Positions 1 through 8,418 of a stretch of DNA of 64,000 bases are shown in pieces (the stretch's first letter is position 1; every line of letters starts with the position of its first letter). The notes under the pieces were generated by a model. The model worked only from the letters and a program-made list of their open reading frames with translations, ran no database searches and was not told the DNA's origin. This stretch comes from Euglena gracilis (taxonomy: Eukaryota > Euglenida > Euglenophyceae > Euglenales), in NCBI GenBank assembly GCA_039621445.1, contig CP154957.1, positions 28,070,541 to 28,134,540 on the forward strand, read 5' to 3'. The position numbers were made by a program, and so were the translations under genes.

Positions 1-2776
1 AACATTTTCAACCTGGGTAGAAATTGTTGAATTATTGACCAGGGGGGGGTTTGCATAAAGATCCCCCATGTTGTCCAGTGGACATTGTAATGCATTTACT
101 GCTGTGGCCTCCCAGTGGGGCCACCTGGCCACAAATTGGGGCAGTTTTTTGTTGCCCGGGGAGGCAAATAAATCTGTTTTCAGATTTATGAAATCTTTGA
201 ATTGCTGTCTGAGCCATTGAAAAAGTTGGGGGTCTAAGGAGTAATCTCCCCTGTCCATTTCCCATCTGCTTATGGGGTCTGCCAGGCATTCTTTTGAAGG
301 TACCCAGTTCACTTGAAGGTTTACTTGTTTTTCCATGCACCATTTGAAAAATGGTCTTACCATTTTGTTGAAGGGGTCCTTTCTGCCCCCTCCTTCTGTT
401 AAGTAATAGTAAATTACCTGGTTGTCCACTGACAAAGAAACAGTTTCTTCAGGTTTGCTCAAACTTTTTACAGTGCTGATTGCTGCACTCAGCTCCTTTA
501 CATTTATGTGTAAAATGGAGTCTTTTCTCCAAAATTCCTGAACAAGTTCTCCTGTATTGATGTCCAACCCCCACCAGGCATGGGTGCTGCTGTCTGAGTG
601 CAACTCTCTGGTTGCATTTTGGGGGAAAGGTCTGCCCCCCCCAGGTGTCCAGCAGAATTTTTATTTCCCTTAATTGGGCCTTGATTTCCTGGGAAATGGG
701 GTGTTTTGAGTCCCAGGGGGCTGTGGAATTTGCCACCAAAAAATTTGCCAGGGTGTCTGTAAAAGCCCTTAAAAAGGGCAGGGCCTTTAGGTTGCATCTT
801 ATTTGGCCCAAAATGGCAGCCAGCTGCCTTTTTGACATGTAATCTTTTTTCACAACTTTTCCTAGCTCCTTTTTTATGGTTTTGGCTTTCTGGGGGGGCA
901 GCTGCAGCTTTCCTTCCTGGAAGTTTAGTTGAAAACCCAGATGGGTTACCACTTGGGTGGGCTGGAGGGTGGACGTTTTCACATTGATTTTGAACCCTGA
1001 ATTCAGCAAATCTTTGACGACTGTGTTCAGGTGACTTTGCAAAATGTTTTGGGTGGGGGCCACCAGTAAAATGTCGTCCAGGTAAATAAACACCTGGATG
1101 CCCCTTTTTCTCCACAGCTTTTCGAAAGTTTTCATGACTGACATGAAAATTTGGGGCATTACATTTAGCCCAAAGCAGCCTGTTTGAAATTCCCAGGTCT
1201 GCCCCCCCACCTGATGCCTTAAAAATGGCCTTAGGCCTGGACTTAATGGAATATGGAAATAGTCATCCTTCAGGTCTATTTTTGCTGCCCAGTGACCTTT
1301 TTCCAAAACTGGAACAATGTGCTGGATATGATCCAGCTTGAAAGGTTTTACCTGAAACTGCTGATTCAGTTCTCTGCAGTCGCTGATCATTCTCCACTTG
1401 GTTGTTCCCCCCTCTGGTTTTGAAATTAAAAACCATGGGATCAAATGTTGGGTTTCTGAATCCCAAACTCGTTTCACTGACCCAGTTTTTTCGTAATCCA
1501 GAAGAATTTTTTCTGCCTGGTTTAGGTCCAAGTTGGCTCTGGGTTTTGGGTGGGTGGACAATTTTGAGGGATTTACCCAGGGGGGTTGAATTACATTTTT
1601 GAGCAATTGACATGTTGCTGGGGGGGCATGTTTTGACCACCATTGGAGACTTTTTTGAAGTCTCTGGTACAGGGGGGTGTCTCCCCATTTTTCCTCCATG
1701 GAATTTATTTTCCCAACTAGATTATGTTCTGGGGGCTGGGTGGGGGGTGTTGGACATTTCACAGCCCCTAGAGCCCCTAGGGCTTGAGCCCTTGGAAAAA
1801 GAAAATGTTTCTGGGGGGATGTGCACGCACTCTCTCCCTCTCTGCTCACACTCTCTCTGGAGGATCTTGTTGTTGGTTTCCATACCATAGGGCTTACTGC
1901 CCCGGATTTGCCTATCTGGCCTTCTTGATGTTGATGGTGTTGGTAGCCATACCATAGGGGGGCCACTGTGGGTCCCCCCCTTGTTGATTGAGCAGGAATA
2001 AATGCTGGTGGGGAGTCTCCCCCTTCCTGTTCCTCCTGGGGCTGGGCAGGGGGCTGCCCATTTAAATACAAAGCCCTTGCAGGGCTGCCCCTTAGCTTCT
2101 GGGGGGCCTGTGATGGACCCCCCTTGTGATCTTGTTGAAATTGATCTTCTTGATATTTCTGGCCCCAGTGGCCTTGATGATAACTTGAAAGGCCCCAACG
2201 GCCTGATTGATTTCTGGGTCGCCATGCCCAATTGAAATCTTGAGGGGTTCTTGGGGCCCCACCCTTGACCCCTGGGGGGTGGTGTGGTTGAGAAATGATG
2301 GGGATGGTGTGTCTGACCTTTTCTGCCCCTGCCATGTCCTGTGGGGCCTTGGTGCTGGTGGCCACCTTGGCCTTTGTTCCAGCGACTTTGGATGGTGTAG
2401 ATGCCTTCATGGCTGGTTGTGCCGTCATGGCCTTTGTTGCCTCCATGGCCTGTGCGGTTCTGGCTGCCATAGCCCCTCTTGAACACATGATGTGTTTTGG
2501 AAAGTTGGCCACCATGGCCCTGGTTCCAATGGCCGCAGTGGCCTGCTGGTTGTTGCTTCTGCCCCTTGCGGGGTTTTCTGACCACTGTCTGCCAGGGTCC
2601 GTGGCCATCACTTTGGGGGGTTTGGGTTGTAAAAGTTTCTTTTGGGGAAATTTCTTTTGGGGAAGGGGCAGCCACGGTTCGCCACAGTCGACCCGCGCCG
2701 TCAGGTTGTCCAGCTGCTGCGGTTTCTGGTGCTCCCTCTTGAAGTTCTCCAGCGCTGTTCGTCTTGGAAATTTCAT
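1..2776 (-). pseudogene. Reverse transcriptase/RNase H of DIRS copy A, frameshifted
   Basis: The frame is open from 2776 down to 449 (775 codons). It contains a recognisable RT: FLISKPEGG, ISDCRELNQ, AKIDLKDDYFHIP and the catalytic YLDD. At about 635 the frame slips relative to copy B, because copy A has eight consecutive G where copy B has seven in the codons for TWGG. After the slip the RNase H residues (HSDSSTHAW in copy B) are read in the wrong frame until a stop. Downstream RNase H similarity continues in another frame to the window edge. An inactive polymerase gene is therefore likely unless the G count is a sequencing error. Confidence 0.85.
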
Positions 2777-2783
2777 CTTTCAT
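1722..2783 (-). CDS. Gag-like protein of DIRS copy A
   Basis: An open frame of 353 codons begins 7 nt upstream of the polymerase-frame ATG and is wholly overlapped by it. The product is basic and rich in Gly, Arg, Gln and Pro. It shares with copy B the blocks DGHGPW-TV-R-PR (about residue 60), a THSGP/GPPMV segment and a RGREC-HIPPE segment. Such composition fits an RNA-binding Gag, which is the usual first product of DIRS elements, but there is no zinc knuckle. It ends at a stop codon just before the polymerase domain begins. The Gag role is inferred from position and conservation. Confidence 0.6.
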   Translation of the reverse strand: MKDEISKTNSAGELQEGAPETAAAGQPDGAGRLWRTVAAPSPKEISPKETFTTQTPQSDGHGPWQTVVRKPRKGQKQQPAGHCGHWNQGHGGQLSKTHHVFKRGYGSQNRTGHGGNKGHDGTTSHEGIYTIQSRWNKGQGGHQHQGPTGHGRGRKGQTHHPHHFSTTPPPRGQGWGPKNPSRFQLGMATQKSIRPLGPFKLSSRPLGPEISRRSISTRSQGGSITGPPEAKGQPCKGFVFKWAAPCPAPGGTGRGRLPTSIYSCSINKGGTHSGPPMVWLPTPSTSRRPDRQIRGSKPYGMETNNKILQRECEQRGRECVHIPPETFSFSKGSSPRGSRGCEMSNTPHPAPRT

Positions 2784-2941
2784 TGAAATCTTTCAGATAC
2801 TTCAACAATTTCTGTTTTGAGGTTCTGCACGAGCGTCTCTTTCTGGATATTTTGAACTGATTGATTGACTTCTTCTTCTTCCAATTGATATGGTATTTGA
2901 CGTTCCTTTCTTCCGGGTGTCGAAGGGCAAATTAAGAATCA

Positions 2942-3039
2942 GCCAACTCCGGCGAAAAAACGCACTAAGCAGGGACTCCTAGCCCAACGCAGCAAATAAT
3001 CCAAACAACACCGCCGGCGAGCAAGGCATGGCCTCACAA
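2942..3039 (-). repeat. Terminal inverted repeat of DIRS copy A
   Basis: It reads GCCAACTCCGGCG ... GGCATGGCCTCACAA on the plus strand, matching the two terminal repeats of copy B with scattered differences. It faces the left repeat of copy B, so 2942-3164 forms one large near-palindrome. Confidence 0.85.
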
Positions 3040-3164
3040 GACACCTCGGGCTCCGCACTTTGCCATTGTGAGGCCATGCCTTGCTCGCCGGCGGTTTGTT
3101 GTGATTGTTTTGGTGCGCTGGGTTAGGAGGTCCCGCTTAGTGCCTTTTTTCGCCGGAGTTGGCT
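3040..3164 (+). repeat. Left terminal inverted repeat of DIRS copy B
   Basis: The reverse complement of 3066-3164 matches 7647-7745 almost base for base. The outer 36 nt (3040-3075) are the exact reverse complement of 7404-7439 in the internal complementary region, which fixes the left end of the element. Confidence 0.92.
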
Positions 3165-3323
3165 GATTCTTAACTTGCCCTTCGACACCAAGAAGAAAGG
3201 AACAGAGTTCACGAACGAGGAAGAACTGAGAAAAGAAGTCAATATCAATTCAATATCCAGAACAACACGAACCAGACGAAAATCAATTGAGAATTCAATT
3301 GTCAAATTTCAATTTCGACTTCG

Positions 3324-6269
3324 ATGAGCAATGCAGTGGAGAAGAAATTGGAATTATATGGCCACGGACGTCCTGGAGGAGAGGCAGCAGCTGGAGACCT
3401 TGGAGATGCGGTCAACACGTGGCATACCGTGGCCGTTCTTCCCACCCAGCCCCCCACCCCAGAAATTTCACAGCCAAAAACCCCCCCCAGTGACGGCCAC
3501 GGTCCTTGGACCACTGTGGCCAGGAGGCCCAGAAGACAGAAGCCAGCCCCAGCCCTTGGTGGGCAAAGACTGGGCCATGGGGGCCCAAAATGCTTCACAA
3601 TTGGACAATCAAAGCCCACACATCAGGGGCATCTCCCCCAAAGGTGCCCAGCAACCTGGGCACAAATTGGCCAGAAGATGGGGAGATGGAATCAAGGCCA
3701 AGGAGGTCAACACCACAGGGGCCATGGGGGCCAGTTTCACAAGGAAATCCCCTCAGGAAGGGGCAGAAAAGGTCTGTCCAACCCCCCCAATTCATCTATC
3801 ACAACAGCCCCTCTCAAGGGGACAAGGGGGGACCACAGCAGCCCCCCCAGATTTCCAATGGGGCTGGAGGCCAAGAAGAAATCAAGGCCTGGAAGACCAC
3901 AAGATGGATTATGGAAAACAATTTATACATGGAAACCTTGGAGACCAGCAGGGTGGACCCACAGTGGCCACCAAGAAGCTAAGGAACCAGCAGGGTGGAC
4001 CCACAGTGGCCACCAAGAAGCTAAGGATGCTGCTGGAGAAATCCCCCGAGGGACCCACAGTGGCCCTCTGCCAACAATGGGGGATAAAGGGACCCACAGT
4101 GGCCCTTTCAATGACCCAGCCCCAGGAGGAAAAGGGACCCACAGTGGCCCTTTTGGAGAGCGGGGCAGAAACCCCTCCCACATTTATTTATCAATTCCCG
4201 ATCAATCAATCAAGGGGGGGACCCACAGAGGCCCCCCTATGGTATGTCAACCAACCACATCAACATGGAGAAGACCAGATAGGCCAAACAGGGGCATTAA
4301 GCCCTATGGTATGTCTTCCAACAACAAGATCATCCAGAGAGGTGAGCAGAGAGGGAGAGAGTGCATGCACATCCCCCCAGAAAAAATTTCCTTTTACAAG
4401 GGCCCAAGCCCTAGGGGACCTAGGGGTGCAATGTCCAACACCCCCAGCCCAGCCCCCCCAGAATCATCTTACCCAGAAAATAAATTCAATGGAGGAAATA
4501 TGGGGAGACACCCCCCTCCATCAAAGGTTGCAAAAAAGCCTAAAATGTCCAACATCTCCAGCCCAGCCCCCCCAAAATCATCTTATCCAGGAAATAAATT
4601 CCATGGAAGAAAAATGGGGAGACACCCCCCTCCATCAAAGGCTGCAAAAAAGCTTGAAATGGTGGGCAAAAAATGCCCCCCCAACAACATGTCAACTCAT
4701 CAGGGATGGCATTCAACCCCCCTGGGTCAGCCCACCAAAATTGTCCACCCACCCAAAAATCAGGGCAAATTTGAACTTACCCCAAGCAGAAAAAATACTG
4801 CTGGATTACGAAAAATCTGGATCCATAAAGAGGGTGAGGGATTCAACCACCCAGCACCTGATCCCCTGGTTTCTGATTTCAAAACCAGAAGGGGGGCAGA
4901 CAAAATGGAGATTAATAAGCGATTGCAGGGAAATAAATCAAAGGTTCCAAGTGAAACCTTTCAAGCTGGATCACATCCAGCACATTTTTCCAGTTTTGGA
5001 AAAAGGCCACTGGGCAGCAAAAATAGACCTGAAGGATGCCTATTTTCATATTCCAGTAAGTCCAGGCCTAAGGCCATTTTTAAGGCATCAGGTGGGGGGG
5101 CAGACCTGGGAATTCCAGGCAGGCTGTTTTGGCCTGAATGTAATGCCCCAAATTTTCATGTCAGTAATGAAGACATTCGAAAAACTGTGGAGGAAAAGGG
5201 GCATCCAGGTATTTATTTACCTGGACGACATTTTACTGGTGGCCCCAACACAAATCATCTTACAAAATCACCTGAACACAGTGGTCAGGGATTTAATCAA
5301 ATCAGGATTCAAAATCAATGTGAAAAAGTCCACCCTGCAGCCCACCCAAATCGTCAATCATCTTGGATTTCAGCTAAACTTCCAAGAGGGAAAATTACAG
5401 GTGCCCCCCCAGAAAATAAAAACAGTAAAAAAGGAGCTGGGAAAAATGGTGAAAAAAGATTACATGTCAAAAAGGCAACTGGCTGCCATTTTGGGCCAAA
5501 TCAGATGCAATCTAATGGCCCTGCCCTTTCTAAGGGCCTTTACGGATGCCCTGGCAAGTTTTTTGGTGGAAAATTCCACAGCCCCCTGGGACTCAAAACA
5601 TCCCATTTCCCAAAGAATAAAGGACCAATTAAAGGAAATAAAAATTCTGCTGGACACCTGGGGGGGCAGACCCTTCCCCCAAAATGCAACCAGGGAGTTG
5701 CACTCAGACAGCAGTACCCATGCCTGGGGGGGGCTGGACATTCGAACAGGCAAAATTGTGCAAGAATTTTGGAGGGAAAACTCCATTTTGCACATAAATG
5801 TCAAAGAATTAAGTGCAGCAATAAGCACAGTACAAAGCCTCAGCCAGCCAGGGGAAACTGTGTCCCTATCCGTGGACAATCAAGTAATTTACTATTACTT
5901 AACAAAAGGGGGGGGCAGAAAGGACCCTTTCAATTCCATGCTAAGACCCTTTTTCAAATGGTGCATGGAACACAACATAAACCTGCAAGTAAAGTGGGTC
6001 CCCTCCAAAGACTGCCTGGCAGACCCCATAAGCAGGTGGGAAATGGACAGGGGGGATTACTCACTGGACCCCCAACTTTTTCAGTGGCTGAGGCAGCAGT
6101 TCAAAAATTACATCAGCCTAAAAACAGACCTTTTTGCCTCACCAGGCAACAAAAAACTGCCACAATTTGTGGCCAGGTGGCCCCACTGGGGAGCCACAGC
6201 AGTAGATGCATTACAATGTCCACTGGACAACATGGGGGATCTTTATGCAAACCCCCCCCTGGTCTGTAA
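3324..6269 (+). CDS. Gag-like protein of DIRS copy B (C-terminal two thirds probably not real)
   Basis: A 981-codon frame starts at the first of two ATGs 7 nt apart. The first ~380 codons correspond to the Gag-like product of copy A (DGHGPW-TV-R-PR, a basic Gly/Gln/Arg-rich chain, then repeated THSGP/THSGH units near residues 205-290). In copy A this frame ends where the polymerase domain begins. In copy B that stop is missing, and the frame stays open by chance through the RT and RNase H region, where the other frame is clearly the coding one. I treat 3324 to about 4460 as Gag and the remainder as read-through of uncertain meaning. Confidence 0.55.
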   Translation: MSNAVEKKLELYGHGRPGGEAAAGDLGDAVNTWHTVAVLPTQPPTPEISQPKTPPSDGHGPWTTVARRPRRQKPAPALGGQRLGHGGPKCFTIGQSKPTHQGHLPQRCPATWAQIGQKMGRWNQGQGGQHHRGHGGQFHKEIPSGRGRKGLSNPPNSSITTAPLKGTRGDHSSPPRFPMGLEAKKKSRPGRPQDGLWKTIYTWKPWRPAGWTHSGHQEAKEPAGWTHSGHQEAKDAAGEIPRGTHSGPLPTMGDKGTHSGPFNDPAPGGKGTHSGPFGERGRNPSHIYLSIPDQSIKGGTHRGPPMVCQPTTSTWRRPDRPNRGIKPYGMSSNNKIIQRGEQRGRECMHIPPEKISFYKGPSPRGPRGAMSNTPSPAPPESSYPENKFNGGNMGRHPPPSKVAKKPKMSNISSPAPPKSSYPGNKFHGRKMGRHPPPSKAAKKLEMVGKKCPPNNMSTHQGWHSTPLGQPTKIVHPPKNQGKFELTPSRKNTAGLRKIWIHKEGEGFNHPAPDPLVSDFKTRRGADKMEINKRLQGNKSKVPSETFQAGSHPAHFSSFGKRPLGSKNRPEGCLFSYSSKSRPKAIFKASGGGADLGIPGRLFWPECNAPNFHVSNEDIRKTVEEKGHPGIYLPGRHFTGGPNTNHLTKSPEHSGQGFNQIRIQNQCEKVHPAAHPNRQSSWISAKLPRGKITGAPPENKNSKKGAGKNGEKRLHVKKATGCHFGPNQMQSNGPALSKGLYGCPGKFFGGKFHSPLGLKTSHFPKNKGPIKGNKNSAGHLGGQTLPPKCNQGVALRQQYPCLGGAGHSNRQNCARILEGKLHFAHKCQRIKCSNKHSTKPQPARGNCVPIRGQSSNLLLLNKRGGQKGPFQFHAKTLFQMVHGTQHKPASKVGPLQRLPGRPHKQVGNGQGGLLTGPPTFSVAEAAVQKLHQPKNRPFCLTRQQKTATICGQVAPLGSHSSRCITMSTGQHGGSLCKPPPGL

Positions 6270-7686
6270 TCCAAAAATTTCTCCCCAGATTAAAAATGTT
6301 TCCACAGGCCAAAGTTTTGATGGTCACCCCCTACTGGGATTCAGCCACATGGTGGCCCCAGTTAATAAAAATGAAAGTTCCAGGAACCCCCTGCCTGAAA
6401 ATCACCCCCTACATGGGTATGTTCACCAATTGCAGGGGGGAAAAAATGCCACCCCCCAGGTGGCCCCTCCTTTGCATGATTTGCTCAGGCAAATTTTGGA
6501 GGGGAAACAAATACAAAATTCAACCATTACAGATTTCCTGGGAAGAAACCCCAGTTTGAAAAGGTACCAAAGTGCCTTTACGCTTTTATGGGTGATTCTG
6601 GAAAAAATGGGGGTACCCCCCCCTGAAGCCACCACTGACCAAGTGGTTGACGCTTTAATTCAACTGTTCCAATTTTCAAAGGCCCAAGCACGCAATGCAT
6701 ACAGTGCTATGCTATTGATCCCTGGCTTTGGGGGCCTGAGGTTCCATGCCATGTTGGCACCTTACAAAAGGCTTTGGAACCAAAACCTGGAGAAATATGG
6801 TGCATTCTGGGATCCCCTCCCAATCCTCCTGGGGCTGGCACAGTCCCCCCTGCCCTCTGATATATGTACATTGCGTACACAACTCATTTTCTGTTCACGA
6901 ATCCTCTGTTTATACAGAAGTTCTGATTTGGCACAGGTCCAAAGAACCACCAGTGTGTTGGGGGGGGCACCCTACATCAAAATTAAACGTAAAGGTCAAA
7001 AACTCCACAAGTGGGAGCGAGTTGTCTCCATTCCCCAGTGCCCCCAAATCAGTCCCTTTCATTTAATGTTGTCTTATGTGGCAGCAACACGTTTCTTTAT
7101 GAAACCTGGGGGCCCCCTTTTAATTACGTTAAAACCCCCCTACAAAGCCATTAAGGCAGATACCATTGCTTCTATCACCAAAGACTTTTTGACCAAACAG
7201 GGGGTACCCCCCCAGGTTTGGGGACCCCACTCCACCAGAGGGGCAGGGGTTGGTTTGCTAAAAAAATTGGGCCTTTCTGCCCAAGAAGTTTGTGAAATTG
7301 GTCAATGGAAGGGGGTAGAGGCTTTCACAGCCCATTATCAAAGACTTGGTGCCCAAGGTTCTTTGGAGGATGCCCTGGCCCCCCTTTTTTCAGTGCACAA
7401 TCTGGCCTCACAATGGCAAAGTGCGGAGCCCGAGGTGTCTCGTACTCCCTCGAGGCAGACCGAGAAGGGAGGAAGGGACACCGAGGGCGAAGCACAAAGA
7501 CATTGTGAGCCCGACCCCCCCACCCATATAAGAAAATTTGTCTTCAAACGCCCTCGATCAGAAGATGGGGGCCAGGGGGGGGGAGGTGGGGGGGGACCCC
7601 CCCAGGCAAAGAAACAGCGCCACGGTCGCCACGTCGGAGACAATGCAGCCAACTCCGGCGAGGCGGCACTAAGCGGGACCTCCTAA
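3331..7686 (+). CDS. DIRS Pol: reverse transcriptase, RNase H, tyrosine recombinase
   Basis: One 1451-codon frame. Residues ~1-400 overlap the Gag-like frame and are low-complexity. The RT core lies at ~510-770 with FLISKPEGG, DLKDAYFHIP and catalytic YLDD near 627. RNase H follows at ~785-905, with its acidic residues in HSDSSTHAW, NVKELSAA and LSVDNQ, then WVPSKDCLADP. The recombinase at ~1010-1345 shows the R-H-R-Y set: Arg in LYRSSDL (~1194), HSTRG (~1300) and the Tyr in AHYQRLG (~1335). The tail is encoded by the internal complementary region and the start of the right terminal repeat, where the stop lies. The product would copy element RNA and recombine a circular DNA into the genome. 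Start choice is uncertain; translation may begin further in or by leaky scanning. Confidence 0.93.
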   Translation: MQWRRNWNYMATDVLEERQQLETLEMRSTRGIPWPFFPPSPPPQKFHSQKPPPVTATVLGPLWPGGPEDRSQPQPLVGKDWAMGAQNASQLDNQSPHIRGISPKGAQQPGHKLARRWGDGIKAKEVNTTGAMGASFTRKSPQEGAEKVCPTPPIHLSQQPLSRGQGGTTAAPPDFQWGWRPRRNQGLEDHKMDYGKQFIHGNLGDQQGGPTVATKKLRNQQGGPTVATKKLRMLLEKSPEGPTVALCQQWGIKGPTVALSMTQPQEEKGPTVALLESGAETPPTFIYQFPINQSRGGPTEAPLWYVNQPHQHGEDQIGQTGALSPMVCLPTTRSSREVSREGESACTSPQKKFPFTRAQALGDLGVQCPTPPAQPPQNHLTQKINSMEEIWGDTPLHQRLQKSLKCPTSPAQPPQNHLIQEINSMEEKWGDTPLHQRLQKSLKWWAKNAPPTTCQLIRDGIQPPWVSPPKLSTHPKIRANLNLPQAEKILLDYEKSGSIKRVRDSTTQHLIPWFLISKPEGGQTKWRLISDCREINQRFQVKPFKLDHIQHIFPVLEKGHWAAKIDLKDAYFHIPVSPGLRPFLRHQVGGQTWEFQAGCFGLNVMPQIFMSVMKTFEKLWRKRGIQVFIYLDDILLVAPTQIILQNHLNTVVRDLIKSGFKINVKKSTLQPTQIVNHLGFQLNFQEGKLQVPPQKIKTVKKELGKMVKKDYMSKRQLAAILGQIRCNLMALPFLRAFTDALASFLVENSTAPWDSKHPISQRIKDQLKEIKILLDTWGGRPFPQNATRELHSDSSTHAWGGLDIRTGKIVQEFWRENSILHINVKELSAAISTVQSLSQPGETVSLSVDNQVIYYYLTKGGGRKDPFNSMLRPFFKWCMEHNINLQVKWVPSKDCLADPISRWEMDRGDYSLDPQLFQWLRQQFKNYISLKTDLFASPGNKKLPQFVARWPHWGATAVDALQCPLDNMGDLYANPPLVCNPKISPQIKNVSTGQSFDGHPLLGFSHMVAPVNKNESSRNPLPENHPLHGYVHQLQGGKNATPQVAPPLHDLLRQILEGKQIQNSTITDFLGRNPSLKRYQSAFTLLWVILEKMGVPPPEATTDQVVDALIQLFQFSKAQARNAYSAMLLIPGFGGLRFHAMLAPYKRLWNQNLEKYGAFWDPLPILLGLAQSPLPSDICTLRTQLIFCSRILCLYRSSDLAQVQRTTSVLGGAPYIKIKRKGQKLHKWERVVSIPQCPQISPFHLMLSYVAATRFFMKPGGPLLITLKPPYKAIKADTIASITKDFLTKQGVPPQVWGPHSTRGAGVGLLKKLGLSAQEVCEIGQWKGVEAFTAHYQRLGAQGSLEDALAPLFSVHNLASQWQSAEPEVSRTPSRQTEKGGRDTEGEAQRHCEPDPPTHIRKFVFKRPRSEDGGQGGGGGGGPPQAKKQRHGRHVGDNAANSGEAALSGTS
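3945..4028 (+). repeat. 42-bp tandem duplication inside gag/pol overlap
   Basis: Two adjacent 42-bp units (3945-3986, 3987-4028) contain GGACCCACAGTGGCCACC and are nearly identical. Further shorter GGGACCCACAGTGGCC copies follow up to about 4230. The period is a multiple of three, so both overlapping frames stay open. Confidence 0.85.
4431..4658 (+). repeat. 114-bp tandem duplication upstream of the RT
   Basis: Units 4431-4544 and 4545-4658 are close copies. In the Pol frame they repeat a 38-residue segment containing INSMEE-WGDTPLHQRLQ. Copy A has only one unit, so the duplication arose in the lineage of copy B and kept the frame. Confidence 0.88.
7404..7508 (+). repeat. Internal complementary region of DIRS copy B
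   Basis: 7404-7439 is the exact reverse complement of the left element end (3040-3075). 7439-7508 is the reverse complement of the right end (7737-7806) with one mismatch. This two-part structure is diagnostic of DIRS elements. Here it also encodes part of the protein tail after the recombinase. Confidence 0.93.
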
Positions 7687-7806
7687 CCCAGCGCACCAAA
7701 ACAATCACAACAAACCGCCGGCGAGCAAGGCATGGCCTCACAATGTCTTTGTGCTTCGCCCTCGGTGTCCCTTCCTCCCTTCTCGGTCTTCCTCGAGGGA
7801 GTACGA
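7647..7806 (+). repeat. Right terminal inverted repeat of DIRS copy B
   Basis: It starts GCCAACTCCGGCG, like the inner end of the left repeat, and extends about 60 nt beyond the shared part into sequence matched only by the internal complementary region. The Pol stop codon (7684-7686) is inside it. Confidence 0.92.
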
Positions 7807-7807
7807 G

Positions 7808-8330
7808 GGCAAAGTGCGGAGCCCGAGGTGTCCCTTCCTCCCTGGTCTTTTCCCCCTCCGAGGGAGGACGAGTTGGCCCACCCATTCCTCCAAGTGCAGA
7901 GAACGACCCTCGGAGGGGATGCCTGAGGGAGACGCCCTCCCGGAATCCACCACGCCGGAGGGACGAGGCAGCCAGCCGCTAGAGAAGCGCAGCGCCAAAG
8001 GAGCCCCCCACTCGCCTTCAGCAGGCCAGAAAACAAGGCGTGGCCTCACTCCGTGTTTTGGGACTCCAACGACAAAGGAAGGGGGAGGAAGGGGACAGGA
8101 GGGCGAAGCACAACAGGACGGCGCACCAGGCACAAAGGCGCAATAAGAGGCACCAAAAAAACGCCAGAACAGAGCAGCCGGAAAGCGAGGAAAGCAGGGC
8201 CTCGCCGTCTCGGAATGCGGAGCCCGGCTGGTCGTGCTTCGCCCTCGGGGGACTTCGAGTCGTGCGGGATCGCTTTTGTCGGAAACTTCCCCCCCCAGGG
8301 ACCAAAAAAAATAGCACTACCCTCACCCCC
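7808..8330. repeat. Debris related to DIRS termini
   Basis: 7808-7832 repeats the outer left end of copy B in inverted orientation (GGCAAAGTGCGGAGCCCGAG). Around 8035-8125 the motifs GGCGTGGCCTCAC and GGGCGAAGCACAA resemble terminal-repeat motifs of copy B but are diverged. This looks like ends of one or more older related insertions. No gene is supported here. Confidence 0.55.
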
Positions 8331-8418
8331 CCGTCAAAGTTTAGCCCCCCCCCAAAGTGGCCAAAAGTTTGGCAAATTTTAGTTTACGCGCCAAATTGCG
8401 GTTTCGCGCCGAAGGCCA

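Larger units (their letters stand above)
1..3039 (-). mobile_element. DIRS-like retrotransposon copy A, partial, degenerate
   Basis: The minus strand carries a close relative of the intact element at 3040-7806: the same Gag-like N-terminus, reverse transcriptase and start of RNase H in the same order. The left part runs off the window, so the rest of RNase H, the recombinase and one terminal repeat are not seen. Its 5' terminal repeat is at 2942-3039 and stops exactly where copy B begins, about 26 nt short of the outer end expected from copy B. A one-base difference in a G run breaks the polymerase frame. Family assignment is firm; the element is inferred to be non-functional. Confidence 0.9.
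3040..7806 (+). mobile_element. DIRS-like retrotransposon copy B, apparently complete
   Basis: A 4.77 kb element with the full DIRS architecture: inverted terminal repeats (3040-3164 and 7647-7806), Gag- and Pol-like frames, a C-terminal tyrosine recombinase instead of a DDE integrase, and an internal complementary region (7404-7508) made of sequence complementary to the two outer ends. Known DIRS elements replicate through a circular intermediate assembled using that region. No methyltransferase domain was seen. All three enzymatic domains are in one uninterrupted frame, so this copy could be active; that is inference. Confidence 0.92.

Noticed and set aside
4460-6269. C-terminal part of the 981-codon frame in DIRS copy B as a real protein
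   Set aside because: The other frame encodes the conserved RT and RNase H, and copy A has stops in the corresponding frame.
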